This document shows positions 10,226 to 18,929 of a stretch of DNA of 64,000 nt, piece after piece. Below the pieces are notes generated by a model. That model had not been told where the DNA came from, searched no databases, and was given only the letters and a program-made list of their open reading frames with translations. Origin of the DNA: an uncultured Coriobacteriaceae bacterium (GTDB lineage Bacteria > Actinomycetota > Coriobacteriia > Coriobacteriales > Atopobiaceae); assembly GCA_902777325.1 (NCBI GenBank), contig CACYTH010000006.1:124001-188000 (forward strand), read 5' to 3'. Position 1 is the first letter of the stretch, and every line of letters starts with the position of its first letter. The position numbers and the translations under genes are program-made.

Positions 10226-10594
10226 CTACAGCTCCCTCAGCACCACGTAGCCAGCTTGGCGCACAGCGTCACGCAGGACTCGCCCATCCGCAGGAGCCTT
10301 CGTCCTCACGCGGGCCATATGATCGGAGATGCTCACCGTAGCCCAGGTTCCCTCGAGCGCGTTCAGGGCATTCTCTACCTTGCGGGCACAGTTGTCGCAG
10401 GTCATGCCACCTATTTCGAGGCGAATCTCGTAGGCGTAGTGGCGCCGGTCGGCATCCCTTGCGCCCGTGCGCGCCACGGTCTGCTCGTGCTCGCCGCAGC
10501 AGTCGCTGCCCTTGCGGGCGCGGCGCACGCTCTTCCAAACCGCCCAGGCGATCAGCACGGCCAGCGCGCATACGATGGCGATGGTCGCGCTCAC
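10226..10594 (-). CDS. membrane-anchored HMA-domain protein
   Basis: A 122-residue protein with an N-terminal membrane helix (about residues 3-20), a basic stop and a CC pair, followed by a heavy-metal-associated domain carrying GMTCDNC. Such domains bind Cu(I), Zn(II) or other soft metals through the two cysteines. The GTG start at 10594 overlaps the TGA of the upstream Cys-rich gene (GTGA), showing translational coupling. An ATG eight codons earlier would begin inside that gene and has poor spacing. It is the last gene of the feoAB unit, so a role in metal handling at the membrane next to FeoB is likely. Copper chaperoning is the alternative. Confidence 0.72.
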   Translation of the reverse strand: MSATIAIVCALAVLIAWAVWKSVRRARKGSDCCGEHEQTVARTGARDADRRHYAYEIRLEIGGMTCDNCARKVENALNALEGTWATVSISDHMARVRTKAPADGRVLRDAVRQAGYVVLREL

Positions 10595-10746
10595 CGACGC
10601 TCGCCTCGCAGGGCGCATCCCTCAGCGTGCGCGCAACCCGCACAACAGCTCGAGCACCCGCGGCGCGCATCCCTGCGCGAGCCCGCAAACGCCAGGCCGA
10701 CAACCACGCCGACCAGGGCAAGCACGATGACATCAGCAAAGACCAT
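10591..10746 (-). CDS. small FeoB-associated Cys-rich membrane protein
   Basis: A 51-residue reading frame. Residues 2-21 form one hydrophobic helix (VFADVIVLALVGVVVGLAFA), followed by SRRDARRG and a cysteine cluster (CSSCCAGCAHAEGC). This is the layout of the FeoB-associated Cys-rich family, small proteins encoded directly after feoB. GGGAGAGG lies just before the ATG, feoB ends 12 bases upstream, and its own TGA overlaps the next gene's GTG. The cysteines probably bind iron or another metal at the inner membrane face, but the biochemical role of the family is not settled. Confidence 0.78.
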   Translation of the reverse strand: MVFADVIVLALVGVVVGLAFAGSRRDARRGCSSCCAGCAHAEGCALRGERR

Positions 10747-10758
10747 GTCCCTCTCCCA

Positions 10759-13140
10759 TCACGCAAAGCCGAGCGCGAGGCCCACGAGCCTGACCGCGAA
10801 GGCGACCAGCCACGCGATGAGGCACTGCCAGACGACCACGTTGACGGCCCACTTGGAGCCAAGCTCTCGCCTGATGGAGGCGATGGCAGCCACGCAGGGC
10901 GTGTACAGGAGGCTGAAGGCGAGCATGCTCGCGGCGGTGAGCGGTGAGAGCGCGGCAGCGACTCCACCCGTCGAGCTGAAGAGCACCTCCATGACCGAGA
11001 CGACGCTCTCCTTGGCCATGAACCCGCTCACGAGCGAGGTGACGATGCGCCAGTCACCCATGCCGAGGGGCCTGAAGAGAGGCGCCACGACCGTCGAGAT
11101 GGTGGCAAGCATGCTCGCGTGCTGGTCCTCGACCATGTTGAGGCCGAAGTCAAAGCTGCTCAGGAACCACACCACGATGGTCGCGATCAGAATGACCGAG
11201 AAGGCCCTCTGCAGGAAGTCCTTGGCCTTGTCCCACAGAAGCTGCAGGACGTTGCGCGGACGCGGAAGTCGGTAGTTGGGAAGCTCCATCACAAAGGGAA
11301 CGGCCTCGCCCTTGAAGAGCGTGCTCTTGAAAAGCAGGGCGATCACGATGCCCGTGACGATGCCCAGCAGGTACAGGCCGGTCATGATCAGCCCGCTGTA
11401 GGTCGGGAAGAACGCCTGCACGAAGAAGCCGTAGATGGGCAGCTTTGCCGTGCAGCTCATGAAGGGCGTGAGCAGGATGGTCATCTTGCGGTCGCGCTCG
11501 CTGGGGAGGGTCCTGGTGGACATGACTGCGGGGACGGTGCAGCCAAAGCCGATGAGCAGCGCCACGATGGAGCGCCCGGAGAGGCCGATCCTGCGCAGCA
11601 GCTTGTCCATGAAGAACGCCACGCGCGCAAGGTACCCGCTGTCCTCCAGAAGCGAGAGGAAGAAGAACATCGTCACGATGATGGGCAAGAAGGAGAGCAC
11701 GCTTCCCACGCCCTCGAAGATGCCCTTCATGACCAGGCCCTTCACGACCTCGCTCACCCCCGCCGACGTCATGGCCGACTCCACGACGCCAGCCAGAGAC
11801 TCGATGCCCGCGGCAAGCAAATCCTGCAGCCACGCACCGATCACGTTGAACGTGAGGTAGAAGACCGCCGCCATGATGGCGACAAAGACCGGGATGGCCG
11901 TGAAGCGGCCCGTGAGGATCTGGTCCATGCGCGAGCTGCGCAGATGCTCGCGGCTCTCGCGGGGTTTGGTGACGCACTGGTCGCACACGCGCTGGATGAA
12001 GGCAAAGCGCATGTCGGCGATGGCGGCAGAGCGGTCGAGGCCGCGCTCGCGCTCCATCTGGACGGCTATGTGCTCGAGCGTCTCGCGCTCGTTCTCGTCG
12101 AGGTCAAGCTGGGCCAAGATGAGCTCGTCGCCCTCGAGCAGCTTGCTTGCGGCAAAGCGCACCGGCAGGCCCGTGCGCTCGGCGTGGTCCTCGATCAGGT
12201 GACTGACGGCATGCAGGGCACGGTGCACCGCACCACCATGGTCGTGCGCGTCGCAGAAATCCTGGCGGAGGGGCTTTTCCTGATAGTGCGCCACGTGCAG
12301 GGCATGCGAGACCAGCTCGGCGACGCCCTCGTTGTGCGCGGCCGAGATCGGGACGACGGGCACGCCCAGCTGGGCCTCCATCGCATTTACGTCGATGGAC
12401 CCGCCATTGCCCACCACCTCGTCCATCATGTTGAGCGCCACCACCATGGGGACGCCCATCTCGAGCAGCTGCATGGTGAGGTAGAGGTTGCGCTCGATGT
12501 TGGTCGCGTCGACGATGTCGATGATGCCGTGGGGATGCTCATTGATTACGTAGTTGCGCGAGACCAGCTCCTCCGGCGAGTAGGGCGACATCGAGTAGAT
12601 GCCCGGGAGGTCGACGACCGAGGTGTTGGCGTGCCCGCGGATGGGGCCGTCCTTGCGGTCGACCGTCACGCCGGGGAAGTTGCCCACATGCTGGTTGGAG
12701 CCCGTCAGCTGGTTGAAGAGGGTGGTCTTTCCGCTGTTCTGGTTGCCCACGAGCGCAAAGGTGAGGACGGTGTCCTCGGGCAGGGGGTCACCGCTGCCCT
12801 TTGGATGGAACTTGCCCCCCTCGCCCAGGCCTGGATGCTGGCTCTCGCCGGACCGCTCGCGTCCATGCTCGACAGTCTCATGAGAATGCCGCTCTTGGAC
12901 AGGCACCACGCCTACCTCGGCAGCTTCGGCAAGCCGCATGGTCAGCTCGTACCCATGGATGCGCACCTCCATGGGGTCTCCCAGCGGCGCGAGCTTGACC
13001 ACGCTGAGCTGTGCCCCTGGGATGACACCCATGTCAAGCAGGTGCTGCCTGAGCGCCCCCTCGCCACCGACGGTCGCAATGCACGCGGAGTCACCCGGGC
13101 CGAGCTCGCTCAGTCTCATTGTCTTGTTTGTCAATGCCAT
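10759..13140 (-). CDS. feoB: FeoA-FeoB fusion, ferrous iron transporter
   Basis: A 793-residue Fe(II) transporter with FeoA fused to FeoB. Residues 8-80 are the SH3-like FeoA domain (MRLSELGPGDSACI to VGVVPV). A His- and Gly-rich linker spans about 82-122. The GTPase domain has the P-loop GNQNSGKTT at 132-140, DLPG at 177-180 and NMMD at 237-240. The membrane part carries two Gate motifs (LIGFGCTVPAVMSTRTL; LLYTPCVAAIASIRRELG) and about ten helices. Family P-loops usually read GNPNxGKT; here GNQN. FeoA and FeoB are normally separate proteins. The gene is followed by two small metal-binding genes and preceded by a MarR regulator, so it forms an iron-uptake operon. Confidence 0.95.
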   Translation of the reverse strand: MALTNKTMRLSELGPGDSACIATVGGEGALRQHLLDMGVIPGAQLSVVKLAPLGDPMEVRIHGYELTMRLAEAAEVGVVPVQERHSHETVEHGRERSGESQHPGLGEGGKFHPKGSGDPLPEDTVLTFALVGNQNSGKTTLFNQLTGSNQHVGNFPGVTVDRKDGPIRGHANTSVVDLPGIYSMSPYSPEELVSRNYVINEHPHGIIDIVDATNIERNLYLTMQLLEMGVPMVVALNMMDEVVGNGGSIDVNAMEAQLGVPVVPISAAHNEGVAELVSHALHVAHYQEKPLRQDFCDAHDHGGAVHRALHAVSHLIEDHAERTGLPVRFAASKLLEGDELILAQLDLDENERETLEHIAVQMERERGLDRSAAIADMRFAFIQRVCDQCVTKPRESREHLRSSRMDQILTGRFTAIPVFVAIMAAVFYLTFNVIGAWLQDLLAAGIESLAGVVESAMTSAGVSEVVKGLVMKGIFEGVGSVLSFLPIIVTMFFFLSLLEDSGYLARVAFFMDKLLRRIGLSGRSIVALLIGFGCTVPAVMSTRTLPSERDRKMTILLTPFMSCTAKLPIYGFFVQAFFPTYSGLIMTGLYLLGIVTGIVIALLFKSTLFKGEAVPFVMELPNYRLPRPRNVLQLLWDKAKDFLQRAFSVILIATIVVWFLSSFDFGLNMVEDQHASMLATISTVVAPLFRPLGMGDWRIVTSLVSGFMAKESVVSVMEVLFSSTGGVAAALSPLTAASMLAFSLLYTPCVAAIASIRRELGSKWAVNVVVWQCLIAWLVAFAVRLVGLALGFA

Positions 13141-13244
13141 GTCGTCAACTACCTTCTATAAGTATCTTTTGCTCATACCTCTTTGATAAAGCTATTGGTA
13201 GAACCTTTTCCTAAAAGCCTTTTCTCTAAATAAAAAACGAACCC

Positions 13245-13682
13245 CTACCTGCGCGAAGTGTTATGGATGGAGCGGATGCACCTACGGAAGATCCTCACGA
13301 ACTCGGTTGCGTCGGTGGTACCCAGGCTCTCGAGCAGCTCGCCATGGGCAGCCACGGCCGAGTCCCTGAGCTCGCGGGCATACGCCTCGCCCTGCTCGGT
13401 GAGGCTCACGTGCACGCAACGGCGATCGAGCTCGTCCTGCACACGGCTGACAAGGCCCTTTGACTCAAGCTTGCGCAGGATGTTTGCGATGCGCCCCGTG
13501 CTGAGACCGGTCTGCTCCCCCAGCTCGCCCGCCAGAAGCGTCCCCTCGGACGCAAAGAGGCAGAGCACGACGCCATCCTCGCCCCTGTTGGAGACCATCG
13601 ACCCAAGACGGTTGATCTCCGAGAGGTTCTCGTAATGAAGGCGCGTGAGCTCCTCGGCAAGCTGTTTGGTACGCTCGGTCAT
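13245..13682 (-). CDS. MarR family regulator, probable regulator of feoAB
   Basis: A 145-residue winged helix-turn-helix protein. The DNA-binding core runs GELGEQTGLSTGRIANILRKLESKGLVSRVQDELDRRCVHVSLTEQG at about 52-100, flanked by dimerisation helices, the normal size and layout for MarR. It lies 104 bases upstream of the feoAB fusion on the same strand, an arrangement seen in other bacteria where a MarR protein controls iron uptake. No metal-binding His/Cys cluster is obvious, so whether it senses iron or a redox signal is open. A 13-bp dyad (CTAG, five bases, CTAG) lies 25 bases upstream of its start and may be its own operator. Confidence 0.86.
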   Translation of the reverse strand: MTERTKQLAEELTRLHYENLSEINRLGSMVSNRGEDGVVLCLFASEGTLLAGELGEQTGLSTGRIANILRKLESKGLVSRVQDELDRRCVHVSLTEQGEAYARELRDSAVAAHGELLESLGTTDATEFVRIFRRCIRSIHNTSRR

Positions 13683-13707
13683 TCGTGGCTTCTCGTCAAA
13701 AGTTTTC

Positions 13708-13720
13708 CTAGACTAACTAG
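13708..13720. promoter_or_regulatory. candidate MarR operator
   Basis: The dyad CTAGACTAACTAG sits in an AT-rich stretch immediately upstream of the MarR gene. Position and symmetry suggest autoregulation; binding is inferred. Confidence 0.4.
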
Positions 13721-13802
13721 AGAATTTTGCTGCAAGGCGCGTGACATGTCAAGCACCGGCGCCATGCCGGATCGCCCCAGTCACGCCCCGGTGCGCGCGG
13801 AC

Positions 13803-13857
13803 AAAAAGGGGCCGGGGCGCGCCGTTTGGGTTGGAACCCACACGGCGCGCCCCGGCC
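13803..13857 (-). terminator. terminator of the pheST operon
   Basis: The 16-bp arms (13810-13825 and 13842-13857) are complementary and GC-only apart from the end, with an inner GGGTT/AACCC pairing. On the minus strand the stem is followed by CCTTTTTG. It lies 28 bases after the pheT stop codon. Confidence 0.88.
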
Positions 13858-13885
13858 ATACCAGAGAGCCTATGTCAGTCCGGCC

Positions 13886-16345
13886 TTACGACCTAACCTC
13901 GCCACCGGTACTCTTCATGACCTTGGTCACGAGCTTGAGGTGCGCCTTCTCGACCTCCTCCGAGGTGAGGGTGCGGTCGTCGGCACGGTACGTGAGCGAG
14001 AAGGCCATCGACTTCTTGCCGACGCCCACGCGCACAGGGTCGCGATAGACATCAAAGAGGCGGACGTCCTTGAGCAGCTTGCCACCGGCGCTCGTGATGC
14101 GCTGGACCAGCATCTCGTAGGTGACCGACTCGTCCACGACGATGGCCAGGTCGACGTCGACGCCAGGCAGCGTGGGAACGTCCTGGTAGGGCAGCTGCTT
14201 CTGGGCGAGCGACTGCAGCGTCTCGACGGAGAGCTCGAAGGCGATCACCGCGTCGGAGAGGCCGAAGTTCTTGAGCGAGGCGGGATGGATGTTGCCCACC
14301 CAGCCAAGGGTGCGGTTCTGGGCGATGACCTCAGCGCCGAGGCCAGGCTGCAGCCAGCCGTACTTCTCGGGGTCCGCCGGCTTGAACTTGACCTTGGTGA
14401 TGCGCAGCGTGCGCAGCAGCTCCTCCACGATGCCCTTGGCATCAAAGAAGTCGTGCTTGGGGTACTTGGCGTTCCAGGCGTCGTCGTCCCACGAGCCGGA
14501 GAGCACGCCAGCCACGAGCGTGGGCTCCTTGGGCAGGCTCTTGTTCTCGCGGCCAAAGAGCACGCGGCCGATCTCGTACAGGTGCACGTTGGCAACGCCG
14601 TGGTCCTTGTTGAAGGCCACCGCGCGCAGCAGCCCGGGCATCAGGTCGCGGCGCATCTCGGACTGGTCGGCAACCAGAGGACGGATGATCTTGACGGGCA
14701 CGCCCTTGCCCTCGTCCGCCATGCCCAGACGCTCGAGGTCACGCGGGTCGGCGAAGCAGTAGGTGCTGGTCTCGGAGAGGCCACAGGCGCGCAGGGTCTG
14801 GCCGATGGTGCGCAGGCGCATCTGCTCTGGTGTCAGGCCGCCGGCGTGGTTCTTGGCCGCGGGCAGCGTGGGCTCGATGTCGCCCTCGCCGTACAGGCGC
14901 ACGACCTCCTCGATGAGGTCGATCTCGCGCGTGAGGTCCGGACGGTTGGTGGGAGCGGTCACCGTCCAGCTCTCGTCGCTCGTGCGCTCGACCGTGCAGC
15001 CGAGGCGCTCGAGGCGCACGGCCATGAAGTCGTCCTCGATGGGCGCACCACCGATGAGGCGGGCACGGGCCGGGCGGAAGGACATCTTGGGAGCCTCGGC
15101 GGGAGCGGGGTAGCAATCGACGATGCCCGGGCACACCGTGGCGCCGCAGCAGCTCTCAAAGAGGGCGGCGGCGATGTTCGACACGTTGACGCAGCCGTTG
15201 ACGTCCACCACGCGCTCGTAGCGGATGGAGGCCTCGCTCATGAGGTCGAGCACGCGGCTGGTGCGGCTGATGTTTCCGCTGTTGAAGGCCGCGCTCTCGA
15301 GCAGGACGTCCACCGTCTCGTCGGTGATCTCGGAGTCCAGGCCACCCATCACGCCAGCCAGGGCCACGGGGGTCTCGCCGTCGTCGGTGATGAGCAGGTT
15401 CTCGGTCGTGAGCTTGCGCTCCTGGCCGTCCAGCGTGGTAAGCATCTCGCCCTCGCGCGCCGCGCGCACCACGATGTGGCGCTTGCCGTCGCGCTCGGAG
15501 AGCTTGCCCAGGTCAAAGGCGTGCAGGGGCTGGCCAGTGAGGAACATCACGTAGTTGGTGACGTCCACCACATTGTTGATGGGACGGGCGCCAGCCGCGC
15601 GCACGCGGTTGGCGAGCCACTCGGGGCTGGGGCCGATCTTGACGCCACGCACCACGCGCGCGGTGTAGCGCGGGCAGAGGTTGGCGTCCTCGATGGTCAC
15701 GTCCACGAGGTCGGCGGCATCGGGGCCCTCCTCCTTCTGGATGCTCGGCAGCTCGATGTGGGTGTCCTCGTCGAGCATGGCGGAGACCTCCACGGCCACG
15801 CCCATCATCGACAGGCAGTCCGGACGGTTGGGGGTCATCTCGCAGTCGATGACGGTGTCGGAAAGCCCCTGATAGTCGGCGAAGTCCATGCCCAGCGGAG
15901 CGTCCTCGGGCAGCACGATGATGCCGGAGTGGTCATCGGAGAGACCCAGCTCGCGCCACGAGCAGCACATGCCGCAAGACTCGACGCCGCGCAGCTTGCT
16001 CTTCTTGATCTCGAAGCCGCCAGGCAGCACCGCACCGATCATGGCCACCACGATGTGGTCGCCCTGCTCGAAGTTCTGGGCGCCGCAGACGATTTGCAAC
16101 GGAGCGGGATTGCCGTCCTTGTCGAGGTTCTTCTCGCCCACGGAGACGGCGAGCTTCCACATGTGGTCGGAGTCGGGGTGCGGCTCCTTGGAGATGACCT
16201 GGCCGGTCACCACGTGGTCGAGGTCGGCACCCATGCGATCCACGGCCTCCACCTCGGTGCCCGTGCGGACGAACTCCGCCACCAGGTCCTGCGGGTCGGC
16301 GGGAACGTCAACCATCTCTTTGAGCCATTCATATGAGACGCGCAT
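13886..16345 (-). CDS. pheT: phenylalanine--tRNA ligase beta subunit
   Basis: This is the large subunit of the alpha2-beta2 synthetase that charges tRNA-Phe. The 819-residue protein begins MRVSYEWLKEMVDVP and has an EMAP-like tRNA-binding domain at about 40-150 (VVTGQVISKEPHPDSDHMWKLAVS). The B3/4 editing region contains ARVVRGVKIGPSPEWLANRVRAAG, B5 contains the FRPARARLIGG segment, and the catalytic-like core follows. The C-terminal ferredoxin-fold anticodon-binding domain includes [26 protein letters not shown] sequence. Length is typical for bacteria. AAAGG precedes the ATG at 16345. The gene follows pheS by 85 nt and shares its T-box control. Confidence 0.97.
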   Translation of the reverse strand: MRVSYEWLKEMVDVPADPQDLVAEFVRTGTEVEAVDRMGADLDHVVTGQVISKEPHPDSDHMWKLAVSVGEKNLDKDGNPAPLQIVCGAQNFEQGDHIVVAMIGAVLPGGFEIKKSKLRGVESCGMCCSWRELGLSDDHSGIIVLPEDAPLGMDFADYQGLSDTVIDCEMTPNRPDCLSMMGVAVEVSAMLDEDTHIELPSIQKEEGPDAADLVDVTIEDANLCPRYTARVVRGVKIGPSPEWLANRVRAAGARPINNVVDVTNYVMFLTGQPLHAFDLGKLSERDGKRHIVVRAAREGEMLTTLDGQERKLTTENLLITDDGETPVALAGVMGGLDSEITDETVDVLLESAAFNSGNISRTSRVLDLMSEASIRYERVVDVNGCVNVSNIAAALFESCCGATVCPGIVDCYPAPAEAPKMSFRPARARLIGGAPIEDDFMAVRLERLGCTVERTSDESWTVTAPTNRPDLTREIDLIEEVVRLYGEGDIEPTLPAAKNHAGGLTPEQMRLRTIGQTLRACGLSETSTYCFADPRDLERLGMADEGKGVPVKIIRPLVADQSEMRRDLMPGLLRAVAFNKDHGVANVHLYEIGRVLFGRENKSLPKEPTLVAGVLSGSWDDDAWNAKYPKHDFFDAKGIVEELLRTLRITKVKFKPADPEKYGWLQPGLGAEVIAQNRTLGWVGNIHPASLKNFGLSDAVIAFELSVETLQSLAQKQLPYQDVPTLPGVDVDLAIVVDESVTYEMLVQRITSAGGKLLKDVRLFDVYRDPVRVGVGKKSMAFSLTYRADDRTLTSEEVEKAHLKLVTKVMKSTGGEVRS

Positions 16346-16388
16346 CTTGTAAGCCTTTCTTCTACGCGATTGATCTTTGCCAGCAACC

Positions 16389-16415
16389 TGCCATGGGGGG
16401 TTACCCCCTTTGGCA
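16389..16415. other. intercistronic hairpin between pheS and pheT
   Basis: TGCCA and TGGCA flank a GGGGG-TTA-CCCCC stem in the 85-nt gap. No T-run follows, so it more likely affects mRNA processing or relative expression than termination. Confidence 0.45.
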
Positions 16416-16430
16416 TGCCCGTGGCAGATG

Positions 16431-17498
16431 CTAGAACTGACGCAGGAAGCGCATGTCGCCTTCCATGAGCATGCGCAGGTCGGGCAGGTCGTAGCGCAGG
16501 GCCGCAACGCGCTCCACGCCGATGCCGAAGGCGAAGCCGGTGTACTTCTCGGAGTCGATGCCGCAGTTCTCCAGAACGTTGGGGTCGACCATGCCGCAGC
16601 CCAGGATCTCGAGCCAGCCGGTGTTCTTGCAGAAGCGGCAGCCCTTTCCGTGGCACACGCCGCAGGAGACGTCAACCTCACAGCTGGGCTCGGTGAACGG
16701 GAAGAAGTGCGGGCGATAGCGCGTGGCGCGGTCCTTGCCAAAGATCTCGCGCGTGAAGTAGTCGAGCGTGCCCTTGAGGTCGCCGAAGGTGATGCCCTCG
16801 TCCACCACGAGGCCCTCCACCTGGTTGAACTGCGGCAGGTGGTTTGCGTCGGCGGTGTCGGGACGGAAGACGGTGCCCGGGCAGATCATGTAGATGGGCG
16901 GCTTGTTCTGCTCCATGTAGTGCACCTGCATGCCCGAGGTCTGGGTGCGCAGAAGCACGTCGGAGTCGCCAAGCACCAGGGGCTCCTTACCCTCGGGGGC
17001 GTTGTCGACCACGTAGAAGGAGTCGCGTGCGGAGCGGCTGGGGTGGTCGGCAGGAGCGTTCAGAGCAGTGAAGTTGTACCAGGTGGTCTCCACGTAGGGA
17101 CCGTCGGCCACGATGTAGCCAAGGCCGGCGAAGATGTCCTCGATCTCCTCGCGGATCTGCGTGATGAGGTGCTGGGTGCCCTGGTTGAGAACGCGGCCGG
17201 GAAGGGTGACGTCTGCTGCCTCAGCCTCCATCTTCTTGGCCAGGGCCAGCTTGGCGAGCTCCTCCTTGCGCTGCTTGATGGCCGTCTCGACGTTGGAGCG
17301 CACCGTGTTTGCGAGCTGGCCCATGGCCGGGCGCTCCTCGGCCGGAATCTTTCCCATCATGCGCATGAGGGCCGTGAGCTGGCCCTTCTTGCCCAGCGCC
17401 TTGATGCGCAGGTCCTCCAGCGCCTTCATGTCCTGAACGCCTACAAGACTCTCAGTCACTTGCGCCTCAATGGCCTTGAGGTCGTCGGATAGTGCCAT
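16431..17498 (-). CDS. pheS: phenylalanine--tRNA ligase alpha subunit
   Basis: The catalytic subunit of PheRS, 355 residues. An N-terminal coiled-coil arm (to about 90) that contacts tRNA is followed by the class II catalytic core. Motif 2 lies around NHLPQFNQVEGLVVDEGITFGDLKG and motif 3 is GFAFGIGVERVAALRYDLPDLR near the C-terminus. HPSRSARDSFYV is the conserved loop that marks PheS. A CGVCHGKGCRFC stretch between motifs 2 and 3 holds four cysteines that could bind zinc. The start at 17498 has GGGGAG nearby. An upstream in-frame extension would be translated from the T-box leader and is not real. Confidence 0.97.
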   Translation of the reverse strand: MALSDDLKAIEAQVTESLVGVQDMKALEDLRIKALGKKGQLTALMRMMGKIPAEERPAMGQLANTVRSNVETAIKQRKEELAKLALAKKMEAEAADVTLPGRVLNQGTQHLITQIREEIEDIFAGLGYIVADGPYVETTWYNFTALNAPADHPSRSARDSFYVVDNAPEGKEPLVLGDSDVLLRTQTSGMQVHYMEQNKPPIYMICPGTVFRPDTADANHLPQFNQVEGLVVDEGITFGDLKGTLDYFTREIFGKDRATRYRPHFFPFTEPSCEVDVSCGVCHGKGCRFCKNTGWLEILGCGMVDPNVLENCGIDSEKYTGFAFGIGVERVAALRYDLPDLRMLMEGDMRFLRQF

Positions 17499-17517
17499 AC
17501 AAGCTCCCCTTTCAAAC

Positions 17518-17795
17518 AAAAAACCGTCCTCGTGCATCAGCACAAGGACGGAAGTCTCCGCGGTACCACCTTGCTTGACGCGCATGTTGTCTCTCATGCG
17601 CGACCACTTTAGGGCCTTGCAGCCCCTGTGCCCCGTTCCGTGGGGTAGACGGCTTGCCTACTTGCGCCGTGGCGCGTTCAGGTCGCAGCTGGTGGAGTGA
17701 ACTCCCGCTCTCTAGGCCCGTGGGTGCCTCTCAACCGATGGGCGCCCTCTCTGTCCGTGCCAAACGCGAGTGCGAGACCTCTCCGTCATCGCCTA
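17518..17795 (-). ncRNA. T-box riboswitch specific for uncharged tRNA-Phe
   Basis: The leader of pheST carries the T-box sequence AAGGTGGTACCGCG (minus strand, 17559-17572). An intrinsic terminator follows: CCGTCCT pairing with AGGACGG at 17524-17551, then six T. A GGGAGTTCACTCC segment upstream provides a TTC triplet at 17699-17701, a good candidate Phe specifier codon in stem I. Uncharged tRNA-Phe should bind both sites and favour the antiterminator. The predicted transcript start, from the extended -10 at 17803-17811, lies at about 17796, immediately before stem I. Confidence 0.93.
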
Positions 17796-17802
17796 GGGAC
17801 GC

Positions 17803-17811
17803 ATGGTAGCA
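17803..17811 (-). promoter_or_regulatory. extended -10 promoter of the pheST T-box transcript
   Basis: TGCTACCAT on the minus strand matches TGnTAnnnT. It lies just upstream of the T-box leader, and no good -35 box is seen 17 bases further up. Confidence 0.55.
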
Positions 17812-17958
17812 CATAGTGACCTGCGGTTTGTGTGGCATTTTGCCCATTGCCCCGCGCTTCGTGAAATCGCCGAAGTGTTGCCGCCGCAGGGGCTCGCAAT
17901 GGCCACCTGATAGGATCGTGGCCCTCACCACATTCGACAGAGAAAGAAATTTCCAAGC

Positions 17959-17990
17959 TGGTGCACTCGATGCCAGAATCCAGTGCACCA
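17959..17990. other. dyad TGGTGCACT/AGTGCACCA downstream of a HAD gene
   Basis: A 9-bp inverted repeat with a 14-nt loop lies in the 226-bp gap between the T-box promoter and the HAD phosphatase stop codon. It could be a weak terminator for that gene. Nothing else recognisable lies in this gap. Confidence 0.35.
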
Positions 17991-18041
17991 CGTGCGCAAT
18001 TTTCTCTCCGACAGGATCGACTTGGGTCCCGCAGCGCATGC

Positions 18042-18869
18042 CTATGCCTCAAACGGCCACTCCCCCGCCGCAATCGCCTCGATGGCAGCCGGCACGGCGT
18101 CGTCCTCGCAACGACCGATGTGCCAGCGCGCCGCCGCCTTGACCTCGGGCACCGCACCGGCAACTGCCACGCCGTTGGGAATGTTGCCCACCAGCTCGAT
18201 GTCGTTGCCACCGTCACCAAAGGTGACCGCCTGGTCAATGCCAATGCCCAGCGCCTCGCACAGGATCTCGATGCCCGTAGCCTTGCTGTATCCCAGGGGC
18301 GTGAGGTTGAGGAACCCCGCCATGGGCAGGTTGAAGTCAAGCTCGGGGACCTCTCTCACGAGAAGGTCGAGCAGCTCGCGCGTGAGCTCGATGCCACCGG
18401 AGTTGAACACGTTGAGCTTGATCACGGGAAAGTCGGGAATCCCCACATGGTCGATCGCCTGCTCCGCATACACCGGGAAGCTCTCTGCCAGGTCCTCGCG
18501 GGCGCCCTCGACCAGCAAAGGCGTACCCCCGTCAAAGACGATGGCTCCCACGCCAGGCCGGCCATGGATGGTAGCAAGCACATGCTCGAGAGCGTCGTGG
18601 TCGAGATGCTCCTCGTGAATCAGCTGGCCATCGAGGTAGACCTGCATGCCGTTGGTGCCCAGGGCTGTGGCCACACAGGCGTCGTCTCCCGCAAAGGTGG
18701 GAACCACGTGGCTGATGCCGCGGCCACTCGCCGGCCCCACGCGAATCCCCGCATCCATGGCCGCATGGAAGGCGTCGATTACGCGCCGCGAAACGACCCT
18801 CTGTCCGTAGGGCAGAATCGTCCCGTCGATGTCGGTCAGGATGAGCTTGATGTCGGGATGAGCGCTCAC
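18042..18869 (-). CDS. HAD-IIB (Cof-type) phosphatase
   Basis: A 275-residue cytoplasmic phosphatase of the haloacid dehalogenase superfamily, Cof subfamily. Motif I is LILTDIDGTIL with the nucleophile and acid/base aspartates. SGRGISHVV lies near motif II, KATGIEIL holds the motif III Lys, and TFGDGGNDIELV is motif IV. The C2-type cap between motifs II and III sets specificity, usually sugar phosphates, FMN or PLP; the substrate cannot be predicted. Translation starts at a GTG with GGGAG six bases upstream. The gene is divergent from the dipeptidase gene with only 60 bases between them. It is one of three Cof-like genes in this window. Confidence 0.88.
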   Translation of the reverse strand: MSAHPDIKLILTDIDGTILPYGQRVVSRRVIDAFHAAMDAGIRVGPASGRGISHVVPTFAGDDACVATALGTNGMQVYLDGQLIHEEHLDHDALEHVLATIHGRPGVGAIVFDGGTPLLVEGAREDLAESFPVYAEQAIDHVGIPDFPVIKLNVFNSGGIELTRELLDLLVREVPELDFNLPMAGFLNLTPLGYSKATGIEILCEALGIGIDQAVTFGDGGNDIELVGNIPNGVAVAGAVPEVKAAARWHIGRCEDDAVPAAIEAIAAGEWPFEA

Positions 18870-18929
18870 AAGGGCTCCCTTTCGCGTAGGATGGGGACAC
18901 CATCATTCTATGCTTTGCTGGAGGCTCCC

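Noticed and set aside
11119..13161. 680-codon plus-strand frame opposite feoAB
   Set aside because: Low-complexity His/Asp/Val composition and complete overlap with the certain FeoA-FeoB fusion.
13826..16336. 836-codon plus-strand frame opposite pheT
   Set aside because: Antisense shadow; no domain, no ribosome site.
16346..16741. Longer pheT start extending into pheS
   Set aside because: The upstream in-frame residues overlap pheS, while the ATG at 16345 gives the exact PheT N-terminus and has AAAGG upstream.
17961..18929. In-frame N-terminal extension of the dipeptidase to about 650 residues
   Set aside because: The extension is antisense to the HAD gene, and the ATG at 18930 has a strong ribosome site and the family N-terminus.
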